64,000 bases of DNA from positions 1 through 64,000 of the forward strand of contig DYJI01000008.1 of assembly GCA_020723185.1 (NCBI GenBank). The letters are read 5' to 3'. Positions 16,325 to 23,381 of the stretch are shown here, one piece after another. A program made the position numbers and the translations under genes. The stretch is from Sideroxydans lithotrophicus (GTDB lineage Bacteria > Pseudomonadota > Gammaproteobacteria > Burkholderiales > Gallionellaceae). Within the stretch, counting starts at the first letter, position 1. Each line of letters opens with the position of its first letter. Below the pieces are notes generated by a model. It ran no database searches. It saw nothing but the letters and a program-made list of their open reading frames with translations, and was not told the origin of the DNA.

Positions 16325-16399
16325 ATGGGCAGCAAGGACAAGAAGAAGGAATCAAAGGGCAAGAAACCGCAACCCAAGCCGGTGCCGGGGGCGAAGTAA
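16325..16399 (+). CDS. 24-residue lysine-rich peptide
   Basis: An ATG at 16325 follows AGAGGAGATCGTC, a strong ribosome site, and opens 24 codons ending in TAA at 16397. The product is very basic: nine lysines, a KDKKKESKGKK core and a KPQPKPVPGAK tail. A strong intrinsic terminator follows 30 bases later. A good site, a matching terminator and no other use for this stretch suggest a real small gene. The composition recalls small nucleic-acid- or ribosome-associated peptides; no function can be assigned. Confidence 0.55.
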   Translation: MGSKDKKKESKGKKPQPKPVPGAK

Positions 16400-16429
16400 G
16401 CAGGTCCGCCGGGCATGCAATGCCTTATT

Positions 16430-16460
16430 CACATCGCCCGCAAGGGCGATGTGCTTTTGT
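16430..16460 (+). terminator. Intrinsic terminator after the 24-residue ORF
   Basis: CACATCGCCC at 16430-16439 and GGGCGATGTG at 16444-16453 form a perfect 10-base stem with loop GCAA, followed by CTTTTGT. It separates the small ORF from rsgA. Confidence 0.85.
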
Positions 16461-16471
16461 AGAGATACATC

Positions 16472-17530
16472 ATGGGATCGAACGCTCCGGGACTGGGTCC
16501 CGATCTTCAAGTTCAGGCGGATATGCCGTGCGGAACCGGGCTGCATCTGGCGCGTGTGGCCGCGGTCGATCGCGGGCGCTATGTCATCCGCGATGCGCAG
16601 GAGGAGTTGCCGGCCGAGCTGAGCGGCAGGTTCCTGCACCATGCCGCATCCTCCGTGGACCTGCCCTGCGTGGGTGATTGGGTGTGCGCGGAATATCACG
16701 ATGCGGCGTCGCATGCGACCCTCCATGACCTGATGCCTCGGCGTTCTTTCCTGCGGCGCAAGTCGCCCGGCAAGAACATCGATTTCCAGATGATCGCGGC
16801 GAACATCGATGTGGCGTTCATCGTGCAGTCCTGTCATTTCGATTTCAATGTGCGCAGGCTGGAACGCTATCTGGTGATGGTGAACGAGGGGCATATCGAG
16901 CCGGTGCTGTTGCTGACCAAGACCGATCTGGTGAGCGAAACGGAACTGCAACGCATGATCGGCAATATTCGCGCGGCCGGTATCACGGCGCGCATCGTCA
17001 CGCTGAGCAATGTGACGGGCGAGGGCGTGGAGCAGGTGCGCGCGCTGATGCAGCCGGGCAAGACCTATTGCCTGCTCGGTTCTTCCGGCGTGGGCAAGAC
17101 GACGCTCATCAACCAGTTGCTCGGACAGGATGCGCTGCAGACGGGCGCGGTGAGCGGCACGGGCGAGGGCCGGCACACCACCACGCGCCGCCATCTGATC
17201 CCACTCGACAACGGTGCATTGCTGATCGATATGCCGGGCATGCGCGAGCTGGGCATCCTGAGTGCGGGGGAAGGGCTGGACGACAGCTTCGCCGACATCA
17301 AGGCACTCGCCGGGCGATGCCGCTTCTCCGATTGCAGCCACGGCAAGGAGCCGGGCTGCGCGATCCGCAAGGCGATCGAAAATGGCGAGCTGGATGCGGC
17401 GCACTACCAGAGCTATCTGAAGCTCAAGGCAGAGTCCGATTTCAACGAGATGTCGTATGTGGACAAGCGCAACAAGGACAGGGCGTTCGGCAAGATGGTG
17501 CGCACGGTGCTGAAAGAGAAGCAGAAGTGA
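16472..17530 (+). CDS. rsgA: Ribosome small-subunit-dependent GTPase RsgA
   Basis: The 352-residue protein has the circularly permuted GTPase order of RsgA/YjeQ: an N-terminal OB fold (about 20-100), then G4 TKTD, G1 GSSGVGKTT and G3 DMPG, and a C-terminal zinc site with C-x4-C-x-H-x5-C (CRFSDCSHGKEPGC). The length is that of E. coli RsgA. It checks late maturation of the 30S subunit. It begins just after the terminator of the small ORF; no clear ribosome site is visible before the ATG. Confidence 0.95.
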   Translation: MGSNAPGLGPDLQVQADMPCGTGLHLARVAAVDRGRYVIRDAQEELPAELSGRFLHHAASSVDLPCVGDWVCAEYHDAASHATLHDLMPRRSFLRRKSPGKNIDFQMIAANIDVAFIVQSCHFDFNVRRLERYLVMVNEGHIEPVLLLTKTDLVSETELQRMIGNIRAAGITARIVTLSNVTGEGVEQVRALMQPGKTYCLLGSSGVGKTTLINQLLGQDALQTGAVSGTGEGRHTTTRRHLIPLDNGALLIDMPGMRELGILSAGEGLDDSFADIKALAGRCRFSDCSHGKEPGCAIRKAIENGELDAAHYQSYLKLKAESDFNEMSYVDKRNKDRAFGKMVRTVLKEKQK

Positions 17531-17582
17531 GATAATCCTCTGCCATGTCGCTGGATAAGGATTCCATCAGGGAGTGAACGGG

Positions 17583-18059
17583 ATGACAGGATTGAGCAGA
17601 TACATCGTCGTATTGGCCGCATTGGCATTGATAGGCTGCGGCCCCAAAGAGGACCAGTTCATCGACGTCAAGGCTGCGGCCGAGCGGCAGGCGCGCGGCG
17701 AGTTGTTGCTGGATGTGCGCGAGGCTGACGATTACAAGGAATTCCACGCCCCGAACAGCATGAACATCCCGTTCGGACGCCTGGAATATCGTCTGGCCGA
17801 ACTGGAATCCCATAAGGGCAAGCCCATCATGGTCATCGACCATTCCGGGCTGCGTGCGTCCCGGGCATGGGAGATTCTGCAAAAGGCCGGCTTCACGCAA
17901 GTCTCCGTGGTGCAGGGCGGCATGGCCGCGTGGAGAGAAGCCGGGCTGCCGGTCGCGACGCTCCAGCAGCAGTTGGAAAAAGAGCGGGCGGTGGAGGAAC
18001 GGTTGCAGCAGGAGGCCGAGATGCTGGAAAGGGAGCTGGAAGCATTACGGAACGGGTGA
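17583..18059 (+). CDS. Rhodanese-like lipoprotein lacking the catalytic cysteine
   Basis: The ATG at 17583 follows AGGGAG; a GTG nine bases upstream is less likely. The 158-residue product has a lipoprotein signal with lipobox LIGC (Cys19) and a rhodanese fold: LLLDVREADDYKEFHAPNSMNIP, then the active-site loop, then GGMAAWREAGLPV. In the loop the usual C-x-x-G-x-R is DHSGLR, so the sulfur-carrying Cys is Asp. The last 40 residues are a charged coiled coil. It should be an envelope-anchored binding protein and not a sulfurtransferase. It is followed 34 bases later by another lipoprotein gene. Confidence 0.8.
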   Translation: MTGLSRYIVVLAALALIGCGPKEDQFIDVKAAAERQARGELLLDVREADDYKEFHAPNSMNIPFGRLEYRLAELESHKGKPIMVIDHSGLRASRAWEILQKAGFTQVSVVQGGMAAWREAGLPVATLQQQLEKERAVEERLQQEAEMLERELEALRNG

Positions 18060-18093
18060 TGCGTCCTGATGGGGTTGGCCGATCGAGGGGGAT

Positions 18094-19092
18094 ATGAAGA
18101 ATACGATGAGCGGATCATTGAAAGCGGGTTTGCTGGCCGCATCCTTGCTGGTGCTGGGCGGCTGCACTTCCGTGGTGAAGTTGAACGTGAAGCATGCGCC
18201 GGAGATGGATCTGGGGGCGGCAAGGACCTTGAGCGTGGCGCGCTTCACGGTGTCCGGCCAGGTGAATCTGGACGTGGCCAACGGCAATGATATCTGGAGC
18301 AACCTGCTGAAGAACGCCGTGGTGGGCAGCTTCTCTGCACCGTCTGCAGTGAGCGTGCAGGAGAACCACTATTCGAGTCTGGTGGATGCGCTGGTGCGCA
18401 ACGGCTATTACCAGATCGGCACCGGGACGGCTGATGCGAATGTGAGCGGGCATGTGGACTACCGGGTGGATGACAGGCTGTCTTCCCTGGAGGACAAGCA
18501 AGCCCAAGAGGGCAAGCGCATGACTTACACCTTGACCCGCAAAGTGGAAGCGACGCTGCGCTTCATGGTGACGGACAAGCACGGCATGTTGCTGGGGAAT
18601 TCCCGGGTGCAGCATTCCTCCGAGAAGAAGTGGACGGACGACAGCGAGCAGAAGGTGCGCGAGCGCGCGCAACAGTTGAGTGTGTCGTCTTATGTGATGG
18701 ACGAGATCGCCGCCGCGAACGCTTTGCTGGTGCAGAAGATCGCGCCGCACTATGTGCTGGAGAGCCGCGTGCTGGAGGAATGCGACAGCGCGCAGAGCGA
18801 GCAGGGGAACAAGGCGGCCGAGGAAGGAGACTGGCTGGCGGCGGCAAGCCATTGGCAGGCGCTGAGCGCTAGCGGGGACGCGAAGTGTCGTCATGCGGCG
18901 GAATACAATCTTGGCGTGTTCGACGAGAGCCAGGGCCGTCTGGGCGAGGCGCTGATGCGCTATGAGAACGTCTATGCCTTCACGCGCGATGCGAGATTCG
19001 CCGCCGATGCCGAACGTGTCCGCCAGCGCATGCGCGATGAAGAGCGGATGCGGCTGAACGAGTCGAAACGGCAGCAGACGGCACCGCTCTGA
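18094..19092 (+). CDS. Lipoprotein with C-terminal TPR-like region
   Basis: The 332-residue protein has a lipoprotein signal (LLAASLLVLGGC). Residues 30-230 form a beta-rich module with the pattern of assembly-type lipoproteins that combine an NGYYQIGTG-like segment with long beta strands, and residues 235-310 form TPR-like helices (GNKAAEEGDWLAAASHWQAL, AEYNLGVFDESQGRLGEAL). The end is Arg/Glu rich. I do not recognise a named family with certainty; DUF6340 is a possibility. It lies directly after the rhodanese-like lipoprotein and probably shares its transcript. Confidence 0.65.
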   Translation: MKNTMSGSLKAGLLAASLLVLGGCTSVVKLNVKHAPEMDLGAARTLSVARFTVSGQVNLDVANGNDIWSNLLKNAVVGSFSAPSAVSVQENHYSSLVDALVRNGYYQIGTGTADANVSGHVDYRVDDRLSSLEDKQAQEGKRMTYTLTRKVEATLRFMVTDKHGMLLGNSRVQHSSEKKWTDDSEQKVRERAQQLSVSSYVMDEIAAANALLVQKIAPHYVLESRVLEECDSAQSEQGNKAAEEGDWLAAASHWQALSASGDAKCRHAAEYNLGVFDESQGRLGEALMRYENVYAFTRDARFAADAERVRQRMRDEERMRLNESKRQQTAPL

Positions 19093-19148
19093 CTCTGCGC
19101 TGACCGGATCGACACATAATGATCTCCGAAGTCATTCAGGGAAATTAG

Positions 19149-20513
19149 ATGTTCGATTCGATACTCCGCTTGCTGGGTGTCACCCCCAGATTCTCAGATC
19201 AGGATTCATTCCGGCAATTGAATGAAGTGGCACCGCTGAAGCCAGAGCAAGCTGCGGTGCCGGGCAAGAATGTGCAGAAGGGGTCTTCCTTCATCCGCCG
19301 TGAGGCGATCCTGGACCGGAACGAGCGGATCGCTGGCTATGAGTTCGCCTTGGGACAGAAAGTGCAGAACCGCCTGCTCGACAAGAGTGCGCTGATCCGG
19401 CGCGTGTACGACGAGGCGATGCTGAGCAACCTTGCACCGCTGGGCGTGTCGTCGTTGCTGGGCGGGCGAAGCGCGTTCATCCGACTGTCGCTGGATTCGT
19501 TGCGCAGTCCGCTGCTGTCCTCCATCGCCCATCCCAATATGGTGATCATGGTCTCCCCGCGTCCGCTGGACGAGGTCGATCTGGCCGCGTTGCGCGATAG
19601 TCTGGCGCATGTGGCGGGGATGGGGTTCAAGCTGGGCTGGTCGATCTGCCGGCCTTGTCCTGAATATGCCGAATTCCTGCAGCAGGCCGCCTATATAGAA
19701 GTCGATACCACTGCGATGGATGGCATCCAGTTGAAGGCCCTGCTGGCCGAGCTGCGCGCCGCCAACCCCGCACAGAAGTTGATCGCCAGCCATCTGCAGA
19801 CGGTGGACGATTTCAAATATTGTTTCGAGCGCCGCTTCGATCATTTCATGGGGCCGTTCGTCTCAAGCCGCGAAGACTGGCATCCGGCCAGGAGCGACGT
19901 GAATCACCTGCCTGTGTTCCAGGCGCTGGAGATGATCCGGGCGGGGGCCGAGTTCGATGTCATCGCCGATTGTTTGCGTACCGATCCGGTGCTGACCTTC
20001 AAGCTGTTGCGTTACATCAACTCGCCCGGCATCGGCCTGCAACAGAAGATCGACGATATCCAGCAGGCGCTGATGCTGCTGGGCCGGGAACGTTTCTACC
20101 GCTGGCTGTCGCTGCTGCTGTTCGACAGCAAGAAGCCCGGATTCCGCGAGAACGTGATCCGCGAACAGGCGCTGACACGCGGTCGACTGATGGAGATGCT
20201 GGCAGGCAAAGGGCGGGTGCCCGCCAGTGCCGATCCTTTGTTCCTGGTCGGGCTGTTCTCGCTGATGAATGTGATGCTGGCCTTGCCGCTGGAGGAGGTG
20301 CTGAAACAGGTGGCCTTGCCGGACGCGGCTGCAGCGGCGCTCAGGGGCGCTGCGGGGCCGATGTATGATGCGCTGCAACTGGCCATCGCGCTGGAATCGG
20401 ACGCTGGCGAGATTGAGGCGGCCGCTGCACAATGCGGACTGGAAGCCGCTGAAGTGGCGGCGCTGATGATCGATGCGCTGGCCTGGGCGCAGGAGATCGT
20501 GGCCGTCAATTGA
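19149..20513 (+). CDS. Degenerate EAL plus HDOD signalling protein
   Basis: In this 454-residue protein, residues 45-235 match an EAL-like fold of the YuxH group (SSFIRREAILDRNERIAGYEF), but no EAL or DDFGTG motif is present, so it should not cut c-di-GMP. Residues 245-440 are an HDOD domain (VNHLPVFQALEMIRAG, DPVLTFKLLRYINSP). Such proteins act as adaptors in motility and signalling. The ATG follows a GGGAAATT stretch. A cyclic-nucleotide-binding gene follows after 48 bases, suggesting a two-gene signalling unit. Confidence 0.85.
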   Translation: MFDSILRLLGVTPRFSDQDSFRQLNEVAPLKPEQAAVPGKNVQKGSSFIRREAILDRNERIAGYEFALGQKVQNRLLDKSALIRRVYDEAMLSNLAPLGVSSLLGGRSAFIRLSLDSLRSPLLSSIAHPNMVIMVSPRPLDEVDLAALRDSLAHVAGMGFKLGWSICRPCPEYAEFLQQAAYIEVDTTAMDGIQLKALLAELRAANPAQKLIASHLQTVDDFKYCFERRFDHFMGPFVSSREDWHPARSDVNHLPVFQALEMIRAGAEFDVIADCLRTDPVLTFKLLRYINSPGIGLQQKIDDIQQALMLLGRERFYRWLSLLLFDSKKPGFRENVIREQALTRGRLMEMLAGKGRVPASADPLFLVGLFSLMNVMLALPLEEVLKQVALPDAAAAALRGAAGPMYDALQLAIALESDAGEIEAAAAQCGLEAAEVAALMIDALAWAQEIVAVN

Positions 20514-20561
20514 GGTGTCGGGTAGCGGGGATTTCATAAACAGAGAGGGAGGTGCAGGGTC

Positions 20562-21047
20562 ATGAGTGCAGTCGCAGACTACAAGATCGTTCGTAATTCC
20601 ACAGTGGGCAGCGAGTTGACCGAGGAGAAGGCCAAGCTGCTGGCGGCCAAGCTGGGCGTGCGCCAGTTGAAGGATGGCGAGCTGCTGGTGAAGGAGGGCG
20701 AGGCCGACCAGACGCTGTTCATCCTGGCTGCCGGGCAACTGGCGGTGACCAGCAAGGATGCCGAGGGCGTGGAGCAGTCTGTGTACACCATGAAAGAGGG
20801 CGAGTGCGCCGGGACGCGCGCCTTCGTTGAGCAGTCCCCGCGCAAGGCGACCTTGCGTTCGGTCGGCCCCTCTACTGTCTACACCTTGAAACCGGCGGAT
20901 TTCGAAACACTGCTCGATGCGCATCCGCGGCTGGCGTTCAAGGTGATGCGCGCCCTGTTCCGCGTCACGCATGCCAACCTGTCGCGCATGAATCGCGAGA
21001 CGCAGGAGCTGGCGAACTACATCACCAAGACCCAGGGGCGATATTAG
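20562..21047 (+). CDS. Stand-alone cyclic-nucleotide-binding domain protein
   Basis: The 161-residue protein is one cNMP-binding beta barrel (about 20-130: LKDGELLVKEGEADQTLFILAAGQLAV, then GECAGTRAFVEQSPRKATLRSV) with a short helical tail. No DNA-binding domain is present, unlike CRP. The phosphate-binding cassette position reads AGTRAFVEQSPRKAT, with the usual Gly-Glu altered, so nucleotide binding is uncertain. GAGGGAGG lies upstream. It follows the EAL/HDOD gene and a class III cyclase is encoded at 49.3 kb, but a link is inference. Confidence 0.85.
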   Translation: MSAVADYKIVRNSTVGSELTEEKAKLLAAKLGVRQLKDGELLVKEGEADQTLFILAAGQLAVTSKDAEGVEQSVYTMKEGECAGTRAFVEQSPRKATLRSVGPSTVYTLKPADFETLLDAHPRLAFKVMRALFRVTHANLSRMNRETQELANYITKTQGRY

Positions 21048-21083
21048 TCAGCGGATAGCGCCTCCCTTGCGTTAATGCCGCAT

Positions 21084-21116
21084 GGGGCACGTACGGTCCG
21101 TGCCGGACGTTGCCCC
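21084..21116 (+). terminator. Weak hairpin between cNMP and Trx-MsrB genes
   Basis: GGGGCACGT at 21084 pairs with ACGTTGCCCC at 21107-21116 with one bulge. There is no T run after it, so it may be an attenuator or a chance stem. Confidence 0.3.
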
Positions 21117-21136
21117 GCTTCCAACAGGAGGTGATC

Positions 21137-21874
21137 ATGAAACGCTCCATCCCTTTCCTGCTGCTGGCTGGCGCATTGGCAGGTTCTCCGCCTGTCATAG
21201 CGGCCGCTCAGCCTGTCCCGATGACGAAGACACTCGATCCGCAACGATTGGAACTGGCTCGCCAGCTCATCGTGTTCGAGGGCGAGCATTGCGCCTATTG
21301 CCGCCAATTCGAGGCAGAGGTGCTGGCGCACTGGCGGTCGCCGGTGCCGGTGGTGCGTACGCTTTCCACCGTGCCGCCCAAAGGCTGGACGCTGGAGCAG
21401 CCGCTGTTCGCCACGCCGACCATCGTGCTGTTCGAGAACGGGCGCGAGGTGTCGCGCTATACCGGCTATAACCACGAGCAGCAACGCTTCTGGCAGTGGC
21501 TGGGCTACCGGCTGCTGACGCCGGATCAGCGGCGCATCGCTTTCGAGCAGGGGACGGAGCGCGCTTTCACCGGTTCCAATCTGGACGAGAAGCGCCCCGG
21601 CATGTTCGTCGACCCGATAACGGGTGCACCGCTGTTCCGCAGCGGCACCAAGTTCGAGAGCGGCACCGGCTGGCCAAGTTTCTTCGAGCCGCTGCCGGGG
21701 TCGGTGACGCTGCACCCGGACGATAGCCTCGGCATGAAGCGCATCGAGGTGCGCAGCGCGAGTTCCGGCATCCACCTCGGCCACGTGTTCGACGACGGTC
21801 CGCCGCCGACCGGCAAACGCTATTGCATCAACGGCAATGTGCTGAAGTTCGTGCCGGATGCCGGGGCGAAGTGA
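21137..21874 (+). CDS. Secreted thioredoxin-MsrB fusion
   Basis: The ATG at 21137 follows AGGAGGTGATC. The 245-residue protein has a signal peptide (MKRSIPFLLLAGALAGS), a thioredoxin/SoxW-like domain with CAYC (Cys52, Cys55), and a methionine-R-sulfoxide reductase domain from about 150: FVDPITGAPLFRSGTKFESG, GTGWPSFFEPL, RSASSGIHLGHVFDDGP and RYCINGNVLKF with catalytic Cys230. The zinc CxxC pairs of many MsrB enzymes are absent. The two domains probably work together in periplasmic repair of oxidised methionine, the thioredoxin part reducing MsrB, as in the longer Neisseria PilB fusion. An MsrA domain is not present. Confidence 0.9.
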   Translation: MKRSIPFLLLAGALAGSPPVIAAAQPVPMTKTLDPQRLELARQLIVFEGEHCAYCRQFEAEVLAHWRSPVPVVRTLSTVPPKGWTLEQPLFATPTIVLFENGREVSRYTGYNHEQQRFWQWLGYRLLTPDQRRIAFEQGTERAFTGSNLDEKRPGMFVDPITGAPLFRSGTKFESGTGWPSFFEPLPGSVTLHPDDSLGMKRIEVRSASSGIHLGHVFDDGPPPTGKRYCINGNVLKFVPDAGAK

Positions 21875-21920
21875 GCGTATATTCGGTGGCGCGGCATCAA
21901 CGACTGGAAAGGGGACGGAT

Positions 21921-22766
21921 ATGAAGATCGGCTTGTGGGGCGCGTCTATAACTTTATCGATCTCGTTGCTGCTGGCCGGTTGTGCCATGTCCAGTGCGCC
22001 GCCGCCGGCCGATGCCATGCGTGCGGATGTCGCCGGTTATCAGTTGCCCAGGCTGCCCGCGGCGGGCAAGGCGCTCGTCTATGTGGTGTTCGTGGAAGCC
22101 TGGTACGGGAGTGTCGGGTTCGATGTGTTCCTCGACGGACAGACACCGGCGTATGCGGTGGGGCGCAACAGCGGCGGGCAATATTTCCACTTCGAGCTGG
22201 AGCCCGGCGAACACAGGATATTCTCCAAGGGCGAGAAATGGGCGGAGTTGCCGATCACGGTGAAGGCGGGTGATGTCGTGTTCATCCGGCAGGAACTGCA
22301 GATGGGGACGATGGAAGCACGGGTGGTACTGGTGCCGCTGGACGAACTGGAAGGGAAGTATTACGTGAGCAAGCTGAAGCCGGGGCAGGCTTTCGCCGCG
22401 CTGGAGGCTGGCGCGCCGTTACCGCAGGGGACGGAACGTTCCCTTTCTGCGGGTGAAGTATTCACGGGCAAGGTCACGGGCGGGAACCTTGCGAAGGGTG
22501 TAGGTTTCTCGAACATCAATATCAAGTTGCTCGTCACTCCGGAAGGCGGTGAGCCGGAGACCTTCTTCGTTCGTTCCGATTCGAAGGTCTATGATGCGAG
22601 CGGCAGGCCGCTCGATTACCAGGAAGCGTTCAAGACTTACGGCAAGCGGGTCGAGATACACCATTTCGTGATACGCGATGCGACCGGGGGGCAGCCCGGC
22701 CGCACCGATTTCGAATATGAGATCGGCCACAAGGGGGTGCGCGAGATGCGCATCCTGGACCAGTGA
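21921..22766 (+). CDS. DUF2846-type lipoprotein
   Basis: This 281-residue protein starts at the ATG following AAAGGGG and has a lipoprotein signal with lipobox LLAGC. Residues 45-170 resemble DUF2846: a beta-rich unit with LVYVVFVEAWYGSVGFDVFLDG, an EPGEHRIFSKGEKW turn and VVLVPLDELEGKYYV. The last 100 residues are another beta domain of unknown type. It probably acts in the periplasm or outer membrane. It follows Trx-MsrB by 46 bases. Confidence 0.7.
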   Translation: MKIGLWGASITLSISLLLAGCAMSSAPPPADAMRADVAGYQLPRLPAAGKALVYVVFVEAWYGSVGFDVFLDGQTPAYAVGRNSGGQYFHFELEPGEHRIFSKGEKWAELPITVKAGDVVFIRQELQMGTMEARVVLVPLDELEGKYYVSKLKPGQAFAALEAGAPLPQGTERSLSAGEVFTGKVTGGNLAKGVGFSNINIKLLVTPEGGEPETFFVRSDSKVYDASGRPLDYQEAFKTYGKRVEIHHFVIRDATGGQPGRTDFEYEIGHKGVREMRILDQ

Positions 22767-22856
22767 TGCGTGTCGGCGGTTCTATGCATATTGGTGGCAG
22801 ACGCCGCCCGTTTCCCGGATTAGAATCGCGCCGTCACTTCCTTTGAGTCCCTCACG

Positions 22857-23381
22857 ATGACCTTGTTACTGAAACAGTTGTTCGCGCTGTTCCGCCTGCT
22901 CAATTCCGATACGGGCACCAACCAGATCGCGGCCGGTGTTGCTTGCGGGCTGATCCTCGGGTTCGCACCCATGCTTTCACTGCAGGGCTTGCTGGTGTTC
23001 GTGTGCATGTTCCTGTTCCGCATCCAGATCGGGGCGGCGCTGACCTCGGCGGTGTTCTTTGCGCTGCTGGCTTGGTTGGTCGATCCGGTGTCGCATGCGC
23101 TCGGTACTGCCATTCTGGAAACGGAATCGCTGCGCCCCTTGTTCACTACCTTGTACAACTTGCCGCTGGTGCCGCTCACGCAGTTCTATAACAGCGTGGT
23201 GATGGGGGCCGGGGTGCTGAGCTTGTTGCTCGCACCGCTGGTGTTCTTCGGCAGCAAGCGTCTGATCGTCGCCTACCGCGAGAAGGTGGTGGCACGATTC
23301 AAGACCAGTCCGTTCTGGAAGCTGTGGAGCGGGACGACTTTCTTCAAGTGGTATTCGACCTATGAGAAGTTCCATGGATAA
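22857..23381 (+). CDS. TIGR03546 family inner-membrane protein
   Basis: The protein has 174 residues with four or so membrane segments (AAGVACGLILGFAPM, GLLVFVCMFLFRIQIGAALTSAVFF, VMGAGVLSLLLAPLVFF). It matches TIGR03546, a family related to DUF2062. In other proteobacteria it is coded next to TIGR03545, as here: the two genes overlap by 8 bases. Function is unknown; an envelope role is likely. Confidence 0.85.
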   Translation: MTLLLKQLFALFRLLNSDTGTNQIAAGVACGLILGFAPMLSLQGLLVFVCMFLFRIQIGAALTSAVFFALLAWLVDPVSHALGTAILETESLRPLFTTLYNLPLVPLTQFYNSVVMGAGVLSLLLAPLVFFGSKRLIVAYREKVVARFKTSPFWKLWSGTTFFKWYSTYEKFHG

